A stretch of 14,429 bases of DNA from Treponema sp. (GTDB taxonomy: Bacteria; Spirochaetota; Spirochaetia; Treponematales; Breznakiellaceae). This document shows, piece by piece, positions 1-6,242 of this stretch (positions are counted from its first letter, which is position 1; the number at the start of each line of letters is the position of its first letter). The notes under the pieces were generated by a model, which was given only the letters and a program-made list of their open reading frames with translations, had not been told where the DNA came from and did no database searches. The DNA lies in NCBI GenBank assembly GCA_031267115.1, contig JAIRZS010000360.1, forward strand, positions 1 through 14,429, written 5' to 3'. A program made the position numbers and the translations under genes.

Positions 1-30
1 GCCGGTATAAGGCTCAAGCTCGAACCCTAG
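1..30 (+). CDS. Possible C-terminal tail of an upstream gene
   Basis: Frame 1 reads nine codons (AGIRLKLEP) into a TAG at 28-30. The other two forward frames look less like protein. This would be the last few residues of a gene that begins outside the window. Nothing about its function can be said, and a chance open stretch this short is quite possible. Confidence 0.25.
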   Translation, partial: AGIRLKLEP

Positions 31-246
31 GTCTACCTTCGGTAATCCGAATTTGATTTAATTTGAATCGAATCGGATCGAAAAAACTTAATCTCTATTA
101 AGGGGGGGCCTCTTACCGGTCGGCGGGCGCCTCTACCCCTGCCTGCGGCAGGGGGCCGCCTTCCGGCCCCCCTGCGCTCCGAAGGTTTTTGCCTCCGGCA
201 AAAACGCTTCTCCGCTACCCCCCATACAGGCCTCCGGTGGATTTTC
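31..246. other. Non-coding spacer with GC-rich hairpins
   Basis: No convincing gene on either strand; the short open frames lack family resemblance and ribosome sites. Three back-to-back palindromes lie here. The first has arms CCCCTGCC/GGCAGGGG at 136-143 and 147-154 with loop TGC. The second has arms GGGGGCC/GGCCCCC at 151-157 and 165-171, overlapping the first, so the two folds exclude each other. The third has arms GTTTTTGCC/GGCAAAAAC at 185-193 and 197-205 with loop TCC. None is followed by a T-run that would make a clear terminator. Confidence 0.6.
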
Positions 247-395
247 ACCGCGAAGTCGAAGAAGTCGAATAAGTTTTGAATGAAGGGGAGGGGTCTGACC
301 CCGGCTTACATTCAAAGCCAAAAAGGGAAAGAAGTTAAAGAGGTGTTCCTTCCTTCTTGTACTTCTTTTACTTTTTCGACTTTGCGGTTAAAAAA
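242..395. repeat. MITE-like element with terminal inverted repeats
   Basis: The left end at 242-273 reads TTTTCACCGCGAAGTCGAA and continues to a GAAGTCGAATAAG tail. The right end at about 371-393 is the inverted counterpart, CTTTTTCGACTTTGCGGTTA followed by an A-run. The interior holds a GGGGTCTGACCCC module and no gene. The same ends recur at 2011-2083, 13763-13879 and 14079-14109. A short non-coding unit with terminal inverted repeats in several intergenic copies is what a non-autonomous transposon or similar dispersed repeat looks like. The mobilising enzyme is not in the window, and no target-site duplication was confirmed. Confidence 0.6.
275..316. repeat. GGGGTCTGACCCC palindromic module, copy 1
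   Basis: A perfect dyad GGGGTC-T-GACCCC lies at 290-302. It is bracketed by the inverted pair TTTGAATG (275-282) and CATTCAAA (309-316). The same combination, with two dyads inside one bracket, is at 13938-14009, and a further degenerate dyad is at 14047-14055. The design resembles REP-type palindromes, which in other bacteria are spread by IS200-like Y1 transposases; that link is inference. Confidence 0.6.
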
Positions 396-410
396 TTTAG
401 CCGCGGGGCT

Positions 411-567
411 GCGGCATGGATGCCGCTGTTTCCATTGCTATCCGCCGGCGGCGGATAGACGGAGTTTGCCACAGGCGGGCCGGCAGGGATGCCGGCTGCG
501 GAAATTCATGAGTTTTTGCGGAGCAAAAACTCAAAGCTGTTAAACGGCATGGATGCCGTTTAACAGC
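411..567. repeat. Array of five consecutive hairpins
   Basis: Five palindromes follow each other with 2-20 base linkers. They are: 411-417/420-426 (GCGGCAT, spacer GG); 438-446/450-458 (CTATCCGCC, loop GGC); 479-485/490-496 (GCCGGCA, loop GGGA); 509-518/524-533 (TGAGTTTTTG, loop CGGAG); and 536-550/553-567, a perfect 15-bp arm pair separated by GG. The first, third and fifth share the core CGGCA-N-TGCCG while their outer arms differ yet stay complementary. No coding potential is evident. It could be stacked mobile palindromes, a structured RNA or a nucleoid-protein landing region; the sequence does not decide. Confidence 0.65.
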
Positions 568-568
568 A

Positions 569-663
569 GCGCAAGGGATTGAAGCGGTATCCTTTTTTGC
601 CGTGGGCAAAAAAGATACAAGCGGAAAGCCCGGTTTCCGGTGCGGAGCAGCGGAAATGCGCCC
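569..663. repeat. Dispersed GCGCA...TGCGC element, copy 1
   Basis: Positions 569-634 match 14140-14205 at 63 of 66 bases, and both copies reach TGCGCCC shortly after (657-663 here). The ends are a short inverted pair, GCGCA (569-573) and TGCGC (657-661). The core contains a hairpin at 588-618 with arms around TTTTTTGCC and GGCAAAAAA and one bulged C. The element lies immediately upstream of the livK1 promoter, and the second copy is likewise upstream of a promoter. Confidence 0.65.
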
Positions 664-702
664 TCCGAATGTCTCAAATCTGAAAATTGCCGGTTCCCGT
701 TG

Positions 703-708
703 TATAAT
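703..708 (+). promoter_or_regulatory. Candidate -10 box of the liv operon
   Basis: A perfect TATAAT lies about 100 bases upstream of livK1, with no good -35 at 16-18 bases upstream. If used, the leader would be about 92 bases and would include a small CGGG/CCCG hairpin near 767-779. The stretch GTTGTATAATT at 699-709 also resembles the start of the paired motifs upstream of livK2, so an activator could replace the -35. Not proven. Confidence 0.4.
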
Positions 709-806
709 TTCATTAATCTATAAGCAGAAACGTTCGATAAATAAATAAGGCTTGTTTAGGATCCGCGGGTATTTCCCGGAAACTTGAGCTTTAGGGGGAT
801 AAATCT

Positions 807-1970
807 ATGGAAGTTAATAAAAGAAAATACTGCTTTATCGTCTTTGGGCTGCTCTTTTCCGGCGTTCTCGCCTTTGCCGGCGGAAAGGCCGATCCGAATA
901 CCGTTGTTATAGGGAGCGTTTTGCCCCTTTCAGGGCCAATGGCCGCCTACGGGGAACACGCCCGGAACGGCATGGAGCTTGCCGTGGAAGAGATCAACGC
1001 CTCCGGGGGCGTCAACGGACGCAGTCTCAGGATTGTCTACGAAGACGACAAAGCCAGCCCCGCTCAGGCAGTTAACGCTTTCAAACGGCTTGTTTCCCGG
1101 CACAAGGTGCCGGCGGTTATCGGTTCCGTTACTTCGGCCTGTACCCAGGCCATTGCCCCCCTGGCCCAGTCGCGGAAAACCGTGCTCCTGGTACCGGCTT
1201 CCACGGTTGTTTCCATTACCGATACCGGGGACTATATTTTCCGGACCTGCTTTACCGACGATTTCCAGGGGATTGTGGGGGGCAATTTTGCCGTCCGGGA
1301 TCTCGGGGCCGCTAAAGCCGCTATTCTCTACGATAGTTCCACCGAGTATTCCACGGCCCTGATGCGGACTTTTGCCTATGCCGTTGAGAGCCAGGGCGGG
1401 GAAATCGCGGCTGTCGAAGCCTATTCTTCGGACGCCACGGATTTTAGTTCGCAGATATCCAGGATAAAGTCCGCCGTGCCGGATGTCATATACATTCCCG
1501 ATTATTATACCCGGGTGATGCTAATTTCCAAACAAATCCGCGACGAGGGTATCTCCGTTCCCCTGATAGGGACCGATGCCTGGGACGGCGCCCTAGCGCT
1601 TGGGAATACCAATACCGGCGGGGAATTGCTGAACAGCTTCTTTTCCAGCCACTATGATCCCGGCGCCCCGGAGCCTGAAGTTGTCAATTTTGTAACTACC
1701 TACAGGGCAAAATACCGGGCAACCCCCGATTCCCTGGCGGCGCTGGGTTACGATTCGGTTTATCTGCTCCGGAGCGCTCTGGCAAACGCCGGCGCGGGCG
1801 ATTCGCGGTCTATACGCGACGCCCTGGCTGTTTCGACAGGCCATTATGTGACGGGCGTCCTCAGCTTCGACGAAAACCGGAACCCCAAAAAATCCGCGTT
1901 TATGCTGGAAATTGTAAACAACGCCAAGGGCAATCTGGCGGCTGTTTATAAGACGACCGTAAACCCCTAA
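807..1970 (+). CDS. livK: Branched-chain amino-acid type ABC transporter binding protein (paralogue 1)
   Basis: A 387-residue periplasmic receptor of the LivK/Peripla_BP_6 family, which captures an amino acid and delivers it to LivHM. The N-terminus is a signal peptide, with likely signal peptidase I cleavage after Ala24 (AFA|GG); there is no lipobox cysteine at the cleavage site. Fold landmarks are GSVLPLSGPMAAYG near residue 36, EEINASGG near 61, GSVTSACTQA near 106, TGDYIFRTCF near 140, YYTRVMLISKQIR in the second lobe and TDAWDG. The pocket loop reads VPASTV (129-134) where typical family members, including the next gene, have SPSATN, so ligand preference may differ. The ATG at 807 has AGGGGG eight bases upstream. 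First gene of the liv operon. Family is secure; the exact ligand is not. Confidence 0.9.
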   Translation: MEVNKRKYCFIVFGLLFSGVLAFAGGKADPNTVVIGSVLPLSGPMAAYGEHARNGMELAVEEINASGGVNGRSLRIVYEDDKASPAQAVNAFKRLVSRHKVPAVIGSVTSACTQAIAPLAQSRKTVLLVPASTVVSITDTGDYIFRTCFTDDFQGIVGGNFAVRDLGAAKAAILYDSSTEYSTALMRTFAYAVESQGGEIAAVEAYSSDATDFSSQISRIKSAVPDVIYIPDYYTRVMLISKQIRDEGISVPLIGTDAWDGALALGNTNTGGELLNSFFSSHYDPGAPEPEVVNFVTTYRAKYRATPDSLAALGYDSVYLLRSALANAGAGDSRSIRDALAVSTGHYVTGVLSFDENRNPKKSAFMLEIVNNAKGNLAAVYKTTVNP

Positions 1971-2010
1971 TGGATTGATTGATTGTAATAAAACATGCTT
2001 TGGAAATTTT

Positions 2011-2083
2011 ACCGGCTAAGTCGAAAAAGCCAAAGAAGGAAGGCTAAGATGCTTCTTTTTTCTTGCTTTTTCGACTTCGCGGT
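2011..2083 (+). repeat. Large inverted repeat between livK paralogues (MITE-like copy)
   Basis: AAGTCGAAAAAGC at 2018-2030 is perfectly complementary to GCTTTTTCGACTT at 2065-2077. Pairing extends imperfectly outward to ACCG (2011-2014) and CGGT (2080-2083), and inward through AGAAG/CTTCT. The ends match the terminal inverted repeats of the elements at 242-395 and 13763-13879, so this looks like a short member of that family lodged in the operon. In RNA it would form a long hairpin after livK1, which could slow 3' decay or cause partial termination. Confidence 0.6.
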
Positions 2084-2120
2084 GGTTTCTTCTTTAAAAT
2101 AACCCCCTGTAGCTGCGCAC

Positions 2121-2185
2121 GCTGTATTATTATACAAAATTTTTTAAAATTTTCGCAAAATACTAGACAGGCTGTATAAATATAC
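2121..2185 (+). promoter_or_regulatory. Pair of dyad motifs upstream of livK2
   Basis: GCTGTATTATTATAC (2121-2135) and GCTGTATAAATATAC (2171-2185) are direct repeats, identical at 13 of 15 positions and starting exactly 50 bases apart. Each contains a GTAT-N4-ATAC dyad. The second copy lies between a TAGACA and a TATTAT that could be the -35 and -10 of a livK2 promoter. This is the arrangement expected of a transcription-factor operator pair, but the factor is unknown. Confidence 0.45.
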
Positions 2186-2193
2186 GTTATTAT
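2164..2193 (+). promoter_or_regulatory. Candidate promoter for livK2
   Basis: TAGACA (2164-2169) and TATTAT (2188-2193) are separated by 18 bases and match the sigma-70 boxes at 5/6 each. The start point would be near 2200, about 64 bases before the livK2 ATG. The region is AT-rich, in contrast to the genes around it. An internal promoter would let livK2 be expressed independently of livK1. Confidence 0.4.
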
Positions 2194-2263
2194 TTCCCCG
2201 ATGATAGTTTTCATTACTCCGCCTTTGGCGGAGGCGAAGGAAAGAAAAATTAAGGAGTAGAGT

Positions 2264-3403
2264 ATGAAGAAGATTGGTTTGGCAATTTTCGCGATCTGCT
2301 TTGCCGCGTCCCTGGCTTTTGCCGGCGGCGCCAAAGACAGCAATGTTGTCAGTATCGGCGCGGTTTTCCCGCTTTCGGGTACGGTCGCCTTCTACGGGAC
2401 CGAGTCCAGGGACGGCGCCCTTTTGGCGATTGACGAGATCAATGCCGCGGGCGGCCTTCTGGGCAAGCAGCTGGCCCTTATCGCCGAGGATGATGAAGGT
2501 AACGCCGAAAAATCGGTCAACGCCTTTACCAAGCTGACCACCAGGGACAAGGTTAGCGTTGTCCTCGGTTCCAGTACCTCCGGCGCTACCCAGGCGATGA
2601 CAGCCCTGGCCCAGCAGAACAAGATCATCCTTATCTCCCCCTCGGCCACCAATACGGAGGTTACCAGGACCGGCGACTATATTTTCCGGGCCTGTTTTAT
2701 CGATCCCTTCCAGGGCGTAGTGGGCGCGGACTTTGCCTATGACACGCTGGGAAGCCGCCGGGCGGCCGTTCTCTACGACGCCGGGGCCGACTACAACAGC
2801 GGCCTGGCCGATGCCTTCCGCCAGCAGTTTAGGGCTGTAGGCGGCCAGGTTGTGGCCGACGAAGCCTACCAGAGCGGCGATGTCGATTTTAACGCCCAGG
2901 TTACCCGCATCAGGGCGGCCAACCCCGACGTGGTGTACCTTCCCAACTACTACAACGATGTGGCGCTCCAGGCGAAGCAGCTCCGGGCGCAGGGGGTCAA
3001 CTGCGCCCTGATAGGCGGCGACGGCTGGGACGGCCTTGTTGACAATGCCGGGGACGAAGTCCTCAACGGTTTCTGGTCTGCGGGTTTCGCGGCGGATACT
3101 ACCGATCCCAGGGGCCAGGCCTTTGTAAGGGCCTTTACCGCCAAATTCAACAAGACCGCTACCCAGTTTTCCGCCCTCGGTTATGACACCATGATGCTGG
3201 TTGCCGACGGAATCAAGGCCGCGGGCAGCTTCGATAATGCCGCGGTAAAGGATGCCATGGCGAAGATCAACGGCCCCTATGTTACCGGCAATATCCGTTT
3301 CGACGCGAACCGCGATCCTGTCAAAAGCGCGGCTATTCTTGAAATTGTCAGAAAGGACGGCAAACTGGTCAACACCTACAAGACCATGGTTAATCCCAAA
3401 TAA
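2264..3403 (+). CDS. livK: Branched-chain amino-acid type ABC transporter binding protein (paralogue 2)
   Basis: A 379-residue LivK/Peripla_BP_6 receptor, clearly paralogous to the preceding gene along its whole length. The signal peptide probably ends after Ala20 (AFA|GG), with no lipobox. Landmarks are GAVFPLSGTVAFYG near 32, DEINAAGG at 57-64, LGSSTSGATQA at 101-111, SPSATN at 125-130, TGDYIFRACF at 137-145 and GGDGWDG in the second lobe. The Ser/Thr-rich loops at 103-111 and 125-130 are those that contact the amino acid's alpha groups in LIV-binding proteins, and they are intact here, so this is the more conventional receptor of the pair. The start ATG follows TAAGGAG (2252-2258) by five bases. 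A strong hairpin directly downstream probably keeps its transcript more abundant than that of the permease genes. Confidence 0.93.
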   Translation: MKKIGLAIFAICFAASLAFAGGAKDSNVVSIGAVFPLSGTVAFYGTESRDGALLAIDEINAAGGLLGKQLALIAEDDEGNAEKSVNAFTKLTTRDKVSVVLGSSTSGATQAMTALAQQNKIILISPSATNTEVTRTGDYIFRACFIDPFQGVVGADFAYDTLGSRRAAVLYDAGADYNSGLADAFRQQFRAVGGQVVADEAYQSGDVDFNAQVTRIRAANPDVVYLPNYYNDVALQAKQLRAQGVNCALIGGDGWDGLVDNAGDEVLNGFWSAGFAADTTDPRGQAFVRAFTAKFNKTATQFSALGYDTMMLVADGIKAAGSFDNAAVKDAMAKINGPYVTGNIRFDANRDPVKSAAILEIVRKDGKLVNTYKTMVNPK

Positions 3404-3456
3404 GGCTAACCCCGGGGTTGTACGGCGGGCAGAGTGCCTTTCAAAATCTAATGGGA

Positions 3457-3489
3457 CCTCTAAAAACTTCAGTTTTTAGAGGTTTTCTT
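3457..3489 (+). terminator. Intrinsic terminator or attenuator between livK2 and livH
   Basis: CCTCTAAAAAC (3457-3467) pairs perfectly with GTTTTTAGAGG (3472-3482) across loop TTCA, followed by TTTTCTT. It sits 53 bases after the livK2 stop and 54 before the livH ATG, in the same direction as both. Because livH has no obvious promoter of its own here, partial read-through is likely. That would give more binding protein than membrane components. Confidence 0.75.
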
Positions 3490-3542
3490 ACCCCAATATT
3501 TTGAGACCGGTTTGGGGTTTGGAGAGGACGGATCGGGGCGGT

Positions 3543-4433
3543 ATGATAGTACTCCAGCAACTGATAAACGGCATTTCTTTGGGATCGATTTACGCCCTGA
3601 TAGCCCTGGGTTATACCATGGTCTACGGGATAGTGCTTCTTATCAACTTTGCCCACGGGGATATCCTGATGGTAGGCGCGTATACGGCGTTCTTCGTGCT
3701 GGGCGCCATAGGCGCCGGCCCTGCGGGGATGCTTGCGGCTTTCCTTGTTTCCGGCATTGTGTGCGCCGGTTTCGGCATCACTATCGAGCGCTTGGCATAC
3801 CGTCCCTTGCGTTCCTCGCCCCGGCTCAATTCTCTGATTACCGCTATCGCGGTGAGCCTGATTCTGGAAAACGGCGCACGGGTCCTGCCCTTTATCGGGC
3901 CGAATCCCCGCCAGTTTCCCCGGCCCGCGGTGGTCAATGTAGACTTGGGCGGGGGCCTTTCTATTTCCAATATCCAGATCATTGTGGTTTTCCTTTCTGC
4001 CCTGCTTATGCTGGCCCTGAATCTGCTGGTGAACTATACCAAGCGGGGCAAGGCTATGCGGGCGGTTTCTTTTGATATAGGGGCTGCCAGCCTTATGGGA
4101 ATTTCGGTAAACGGGATCATAACTTTTACCTTTGCCCTTGGCTCGGTACTGGCGGCGGCCGGCGGCGTCCTCTACGCGAGCGCCTACCCCCAGGTGAATC
4201 CCTTGATGGGTATGATGCCGGGGCTTAAGGCCTTTGTAGCGGCCGTTCTGGGGGGAATAGGCTCCATACCCGGCGCTATGCTCGGGGGTTTTATCCTGGG
4301 GATCGCGGAAACCCTGACCAAGGGTTTTATTTCCAGCCAGTACAGCGACGCGATTTCGTTCGGGATTCTTATCATCGTTCTCCTGATTAAACCCACGGGA
4401 ATCCTCGGCAGAAAACTCAGGATAAAGGTATGA
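3543..4433 (+). CDS. livH: Branched-chain amino-acid ABC transporter permease LivH
   Basis: A 296-residue inner-membrane permease of the LivH family, half of the LivHM channel. It opens with the typical LINGISLGSIYALIALGYTM, then GIVLLINFAHGDILMVGAY. It carries a cytoplasmic ATPase-contact loop (GKAMRAVSFDIGAASLMGI) and ends in a helix followed by LIKPTGILGRKLRIKV. Around eight hydrophobic segments are visible. I chose the ATG at 3543 over a TTG at 3501, because family homology starts there and the 14 residues between look non-membrane and unrelated. The ribosome site is modest (GGGGCGGT; GGAGAGG further up). Its TGA overlaps the livM ATG (ATGA), indicating coupled translation. Confidence 0.93.
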   Translation: MIVLQQLINGISLGSIYALIALGYTMVYGIVLLINFAHGDILMVGAYTAFFVLGAIGAGPAGMLAAFLVSGIVCAGFGITIERLAYRPLRSSPRLNSLITAIAVSLILENGARVLPFIGPNPRQFPRPAVVNVDLGGGLSISNIQIIVVFLSALLMLALNLLVNYTKRGKAMRAVSFDIGAASLMGISVNGIITFTFALGSVLAAAGGVLYASAYPQVNPLMGMMPGLKAFVAAVLGGIGSIPGAMLGGFILGIAETLTKGFISSQYSDAISFGILIIVLLIKPTGILGRKLRIKV

Positions 4434-5449
4434 ACAATACGGCAGCGCGGGAATCCCGGCGTAAAACCATGATTCTGGTTGTAGTGAGTATTATCATAAT
4501 AGCCCTTTCCCTCGCGCTGGTAAAAACCGGTGTCATTGACGCTTATACGGCCCATATTATTACCATGGGAGGGGTCAACGCCATAATGGCAGTGTCGGTC
4601 AACATGATCGTCGGCATTACCGGGCAGCTTTCACTGGGCCAGGCGGGTTTTCTGGCTATAGGCGCCTATTCCTGCATTTTTTTCAATTTAGATCTCGGCA
4701 TGCCCCTGCCCCTTGCGGCGGCGTGCGCCACTGTCCTTACCGCCGTCGCGGGCTTTCTTATCGGTTTTCCGGTACTGAAACTTTCCGGGGACTACCTTGC
4801 CATTGTTACCCTCGGTTTTGGGGAAATAATCAGGGTTGTTTTTATCAATTTAAAGGCCCTGACCGGGGGGCCCAACGGCAGGCAGTTCACCACCGTCATG
4901 GTGCTGAACGGCGAAATCGCCTTTGTGGTAGTTATAATAGTGTTAATCGCCGTATTGGCGCTTTTGCAGAATTTTCTGCGTTCCAGCTACGGCAGGGCAA
5001 TCATGGCCTGCCGGGAAGACGAAATTGCTGCCAATTCCTGCGGCATCAATATTTTCCGCTATAAAATGACGGGCTTTGTGATAGCCTCTTTTATTGCCGG
5101 CCTGGGGGGCTCCCTTTACGCTATGGTGGTCGGTTTTGTCAAGCCCGATATCGCCCAGTTCCTCCGATCCATCGATTTTCTGATCTACGTTGTTCTCGGG
5201 GGGATGGGTTCCATGACCGGTTCCATCCTTTCGGCATATGTTCTCACCTATCTCCAGGAATTTCTCCGGTTCCTTGAGGATTACCGGCTGCTTATCTACC
5301 CGCTCATCCTGATCTTTATTATGCTGTTCAGGCCCAAGGGGCTTTTGGGGATGAAGGAATTTTCCTTTGTAAAAACCATTGACCGGATTTTTAAACGGGG
5401 CAAAGCTGCGCCCGCCCAGGCTTCCGGCAGGGGAGGGGATCATGGCTGA
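4430..5449 (+). CDS. livM: Branched-chain amino-acid ABC transporter permease LivM
   Basis: A 339-residue inner-membrane permease, partner of LivH. Family hallmarks are MGGVNAIMAVSVNMIVGITGQLSLGQAGFLAIGAY, the LKLSGDYLAIVTLGFGEIIR stretch, and the ATPase-contact loop YGRAIMACREDEIAANSCGIN. It closes with the C-terminal LILIFIMLFRPKGLLG motif. Multiple hydrophobic segments span most of the protein. The first 15 residues are polar and positively charged, consistent with a cytoplasmic start. The gene overlaps livH by four bases and livG by eight. The last ~25 residues, after RPKGLLG, are a basic cytoplasmic tail that runs into the livG start. Confidence 0.93.
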   Translation: MNNTAARESRRKTMILVVVSIIIIALSLALVKTGVIDAYTAHIITMGGVNAIMAVSVNMIVGITGQLSLGQAGFLAIGAYSCIFFNLDLGMPLPLAAACATVLTAVAGFLIGFPVLKLSGDYLAIVTLGFGEIIRVVFINLKALTGGPNGRQFTTVMVLNGEIAFVVVIIVLIAVLALLQNFLRSSYGRAIMACREDEIAANSCGINIFRYKMTGFVIASFIAGLGGSLYAMVVGFVKPDIAQFLRSIDFLIYVVLGGMGSMTGSILSAYVLTYLQEFLRFLEDYRLLIYPLILIFIMLFRPKGLLGMKEFSFVKTIDRIFKRGKAAPAQASGRGGDHG

Positions 5450-6242
5450 GGAACGGAATCTCAGACTCAAGATTTCCGATATTTCCATTGTTTTTGGAGG
5501 GCTTCGGGCGGTAAGCGAATTTTCCTGCGAGCTTTACCAGGGTGAACTGGTGGGCCTTATCGGCCCAAACGGCGCGGGGAAGACCACGGTGTTCAACATG
5601 CTTTCCGGGGTCTACATGCCCACGGAGGGGGATATTAGTTTTTGGGACCGCCACGGCAGGGCCTATCAGTTGGGGAAGATCGCGCCTTCAAGGCTCAACC
5701 ATATCGGGATATCCAGGACCTTTCAGAATATCCGGCTTTTCAACAACCTTACGGTAGAAGACAATGTACGCATCGCCCTTCATTCGGGCCGCCGGGAGAA
5801 CCCGCTGGACGTGCTGTTCCGGCTTCCCCGTTTCCACATTGACGAAGAGCATATGGCGGGCCGGGCGGAGGAACTGCTTTCCCTTTTCAAGATAGACCAC
5901 AAAAAGCACGAGCTTGCCCGTAATCTGCCCTACGGGGAACAGCGCAAACTTGAGATAGCCAGGGCCTTGGCCTCGAACCCGATACTCCTGCTGCTTGACG
6001 AGCCTGCCGCAGGGATGAATCCCCAGGAAACCGAAAGCCTTATGCGGCTTATTTCGTTTATCCGGGAAAAATTCAACCTTACGATTTTTCTTATCGAACA
6101 CGACATGCACCTGGTAATGGGCATCTGCGAGCGGCTTTTGGTGCTGGACTACGGCAGGACGATTGCCGCGGGCCTGCCCGGCGAAATCCGCAAGGACCCG
6201 GCGGTCATCAAGGCCTATTTGGGCGAGGAGGCGCTTGTTTGA
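5442..6242 (+). CDS. livG: Branched-chain amino-acid ABC transporter ATPase LivG
   Basis: A 266-residue cytoplasmic ATPase that powers LivHM together with LivF. Walker A is GPNGAGKTT (41-49), the Q-loop is in RTFQN (Gln95), and the signature region is LPYGEQRKLEIARAL (162-176). Walker B is LLLLDEP (182-188) and the switch histidine is His220 in IEHDMHLVM. The LPYGEQ form of the signature and the AAGMNPQE after Walker B are typical of LivG. The ATG at 5442 has a GGGGAGGGGA site just upstream; a TTG at 5379 in the same frame would only add 21 residues of translated livM tail. The TGA overlaps the livF start. Confidence 0.94.
   Translation: MAEERNLRLKISDISIVFGGLRAVSEFSCELYQGELVGLIGPNGAGKTTVFNMLSGVYMPTEGDISFWDRHGRAYQLGKIAPSRLNHIGISRTFQNIRLFNNLTVEDNVRIALHSGRRENPLDVLFRLPRFHIDEEHMAGRAEELLSLFKIDHKKHELARNLPYGEQRKLEIARALASNPILLLLDEPAAGMNPQETESLMRLISFIREKFNLTIFLIEHDMHLVMGICERLLVLDYGRTIAAGLPGEIRKDPAVIKAYLGEEALV

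Noticed and set aside
1..60. Possible tRNA 3' end because of TCGAACCC-like sequence
   Set aside because: No acceptor stem, CCA or T-arm pairing can be built around it.
47..79. AT-rich imperfect inverted repeat (CCGAATTTGATT / AATCGAATCGG) after the possible gene tail
   Set aside because: Pairing needs a bulge and a wobble, and no T-run follows on either strand, so I do not call it a terminator.
280..543. 87-codon plus-strand open frame in the left spacer
   Set aside because: It runs through inverted repeats and hairpins, which dictate its composition; no ribosome site fits and no family is recognised.
715..806. Riboswitch in the livK1 leader
   Set aside because: The leader is short and shows only one small hairpin; no known aptamer motif is recognisable.
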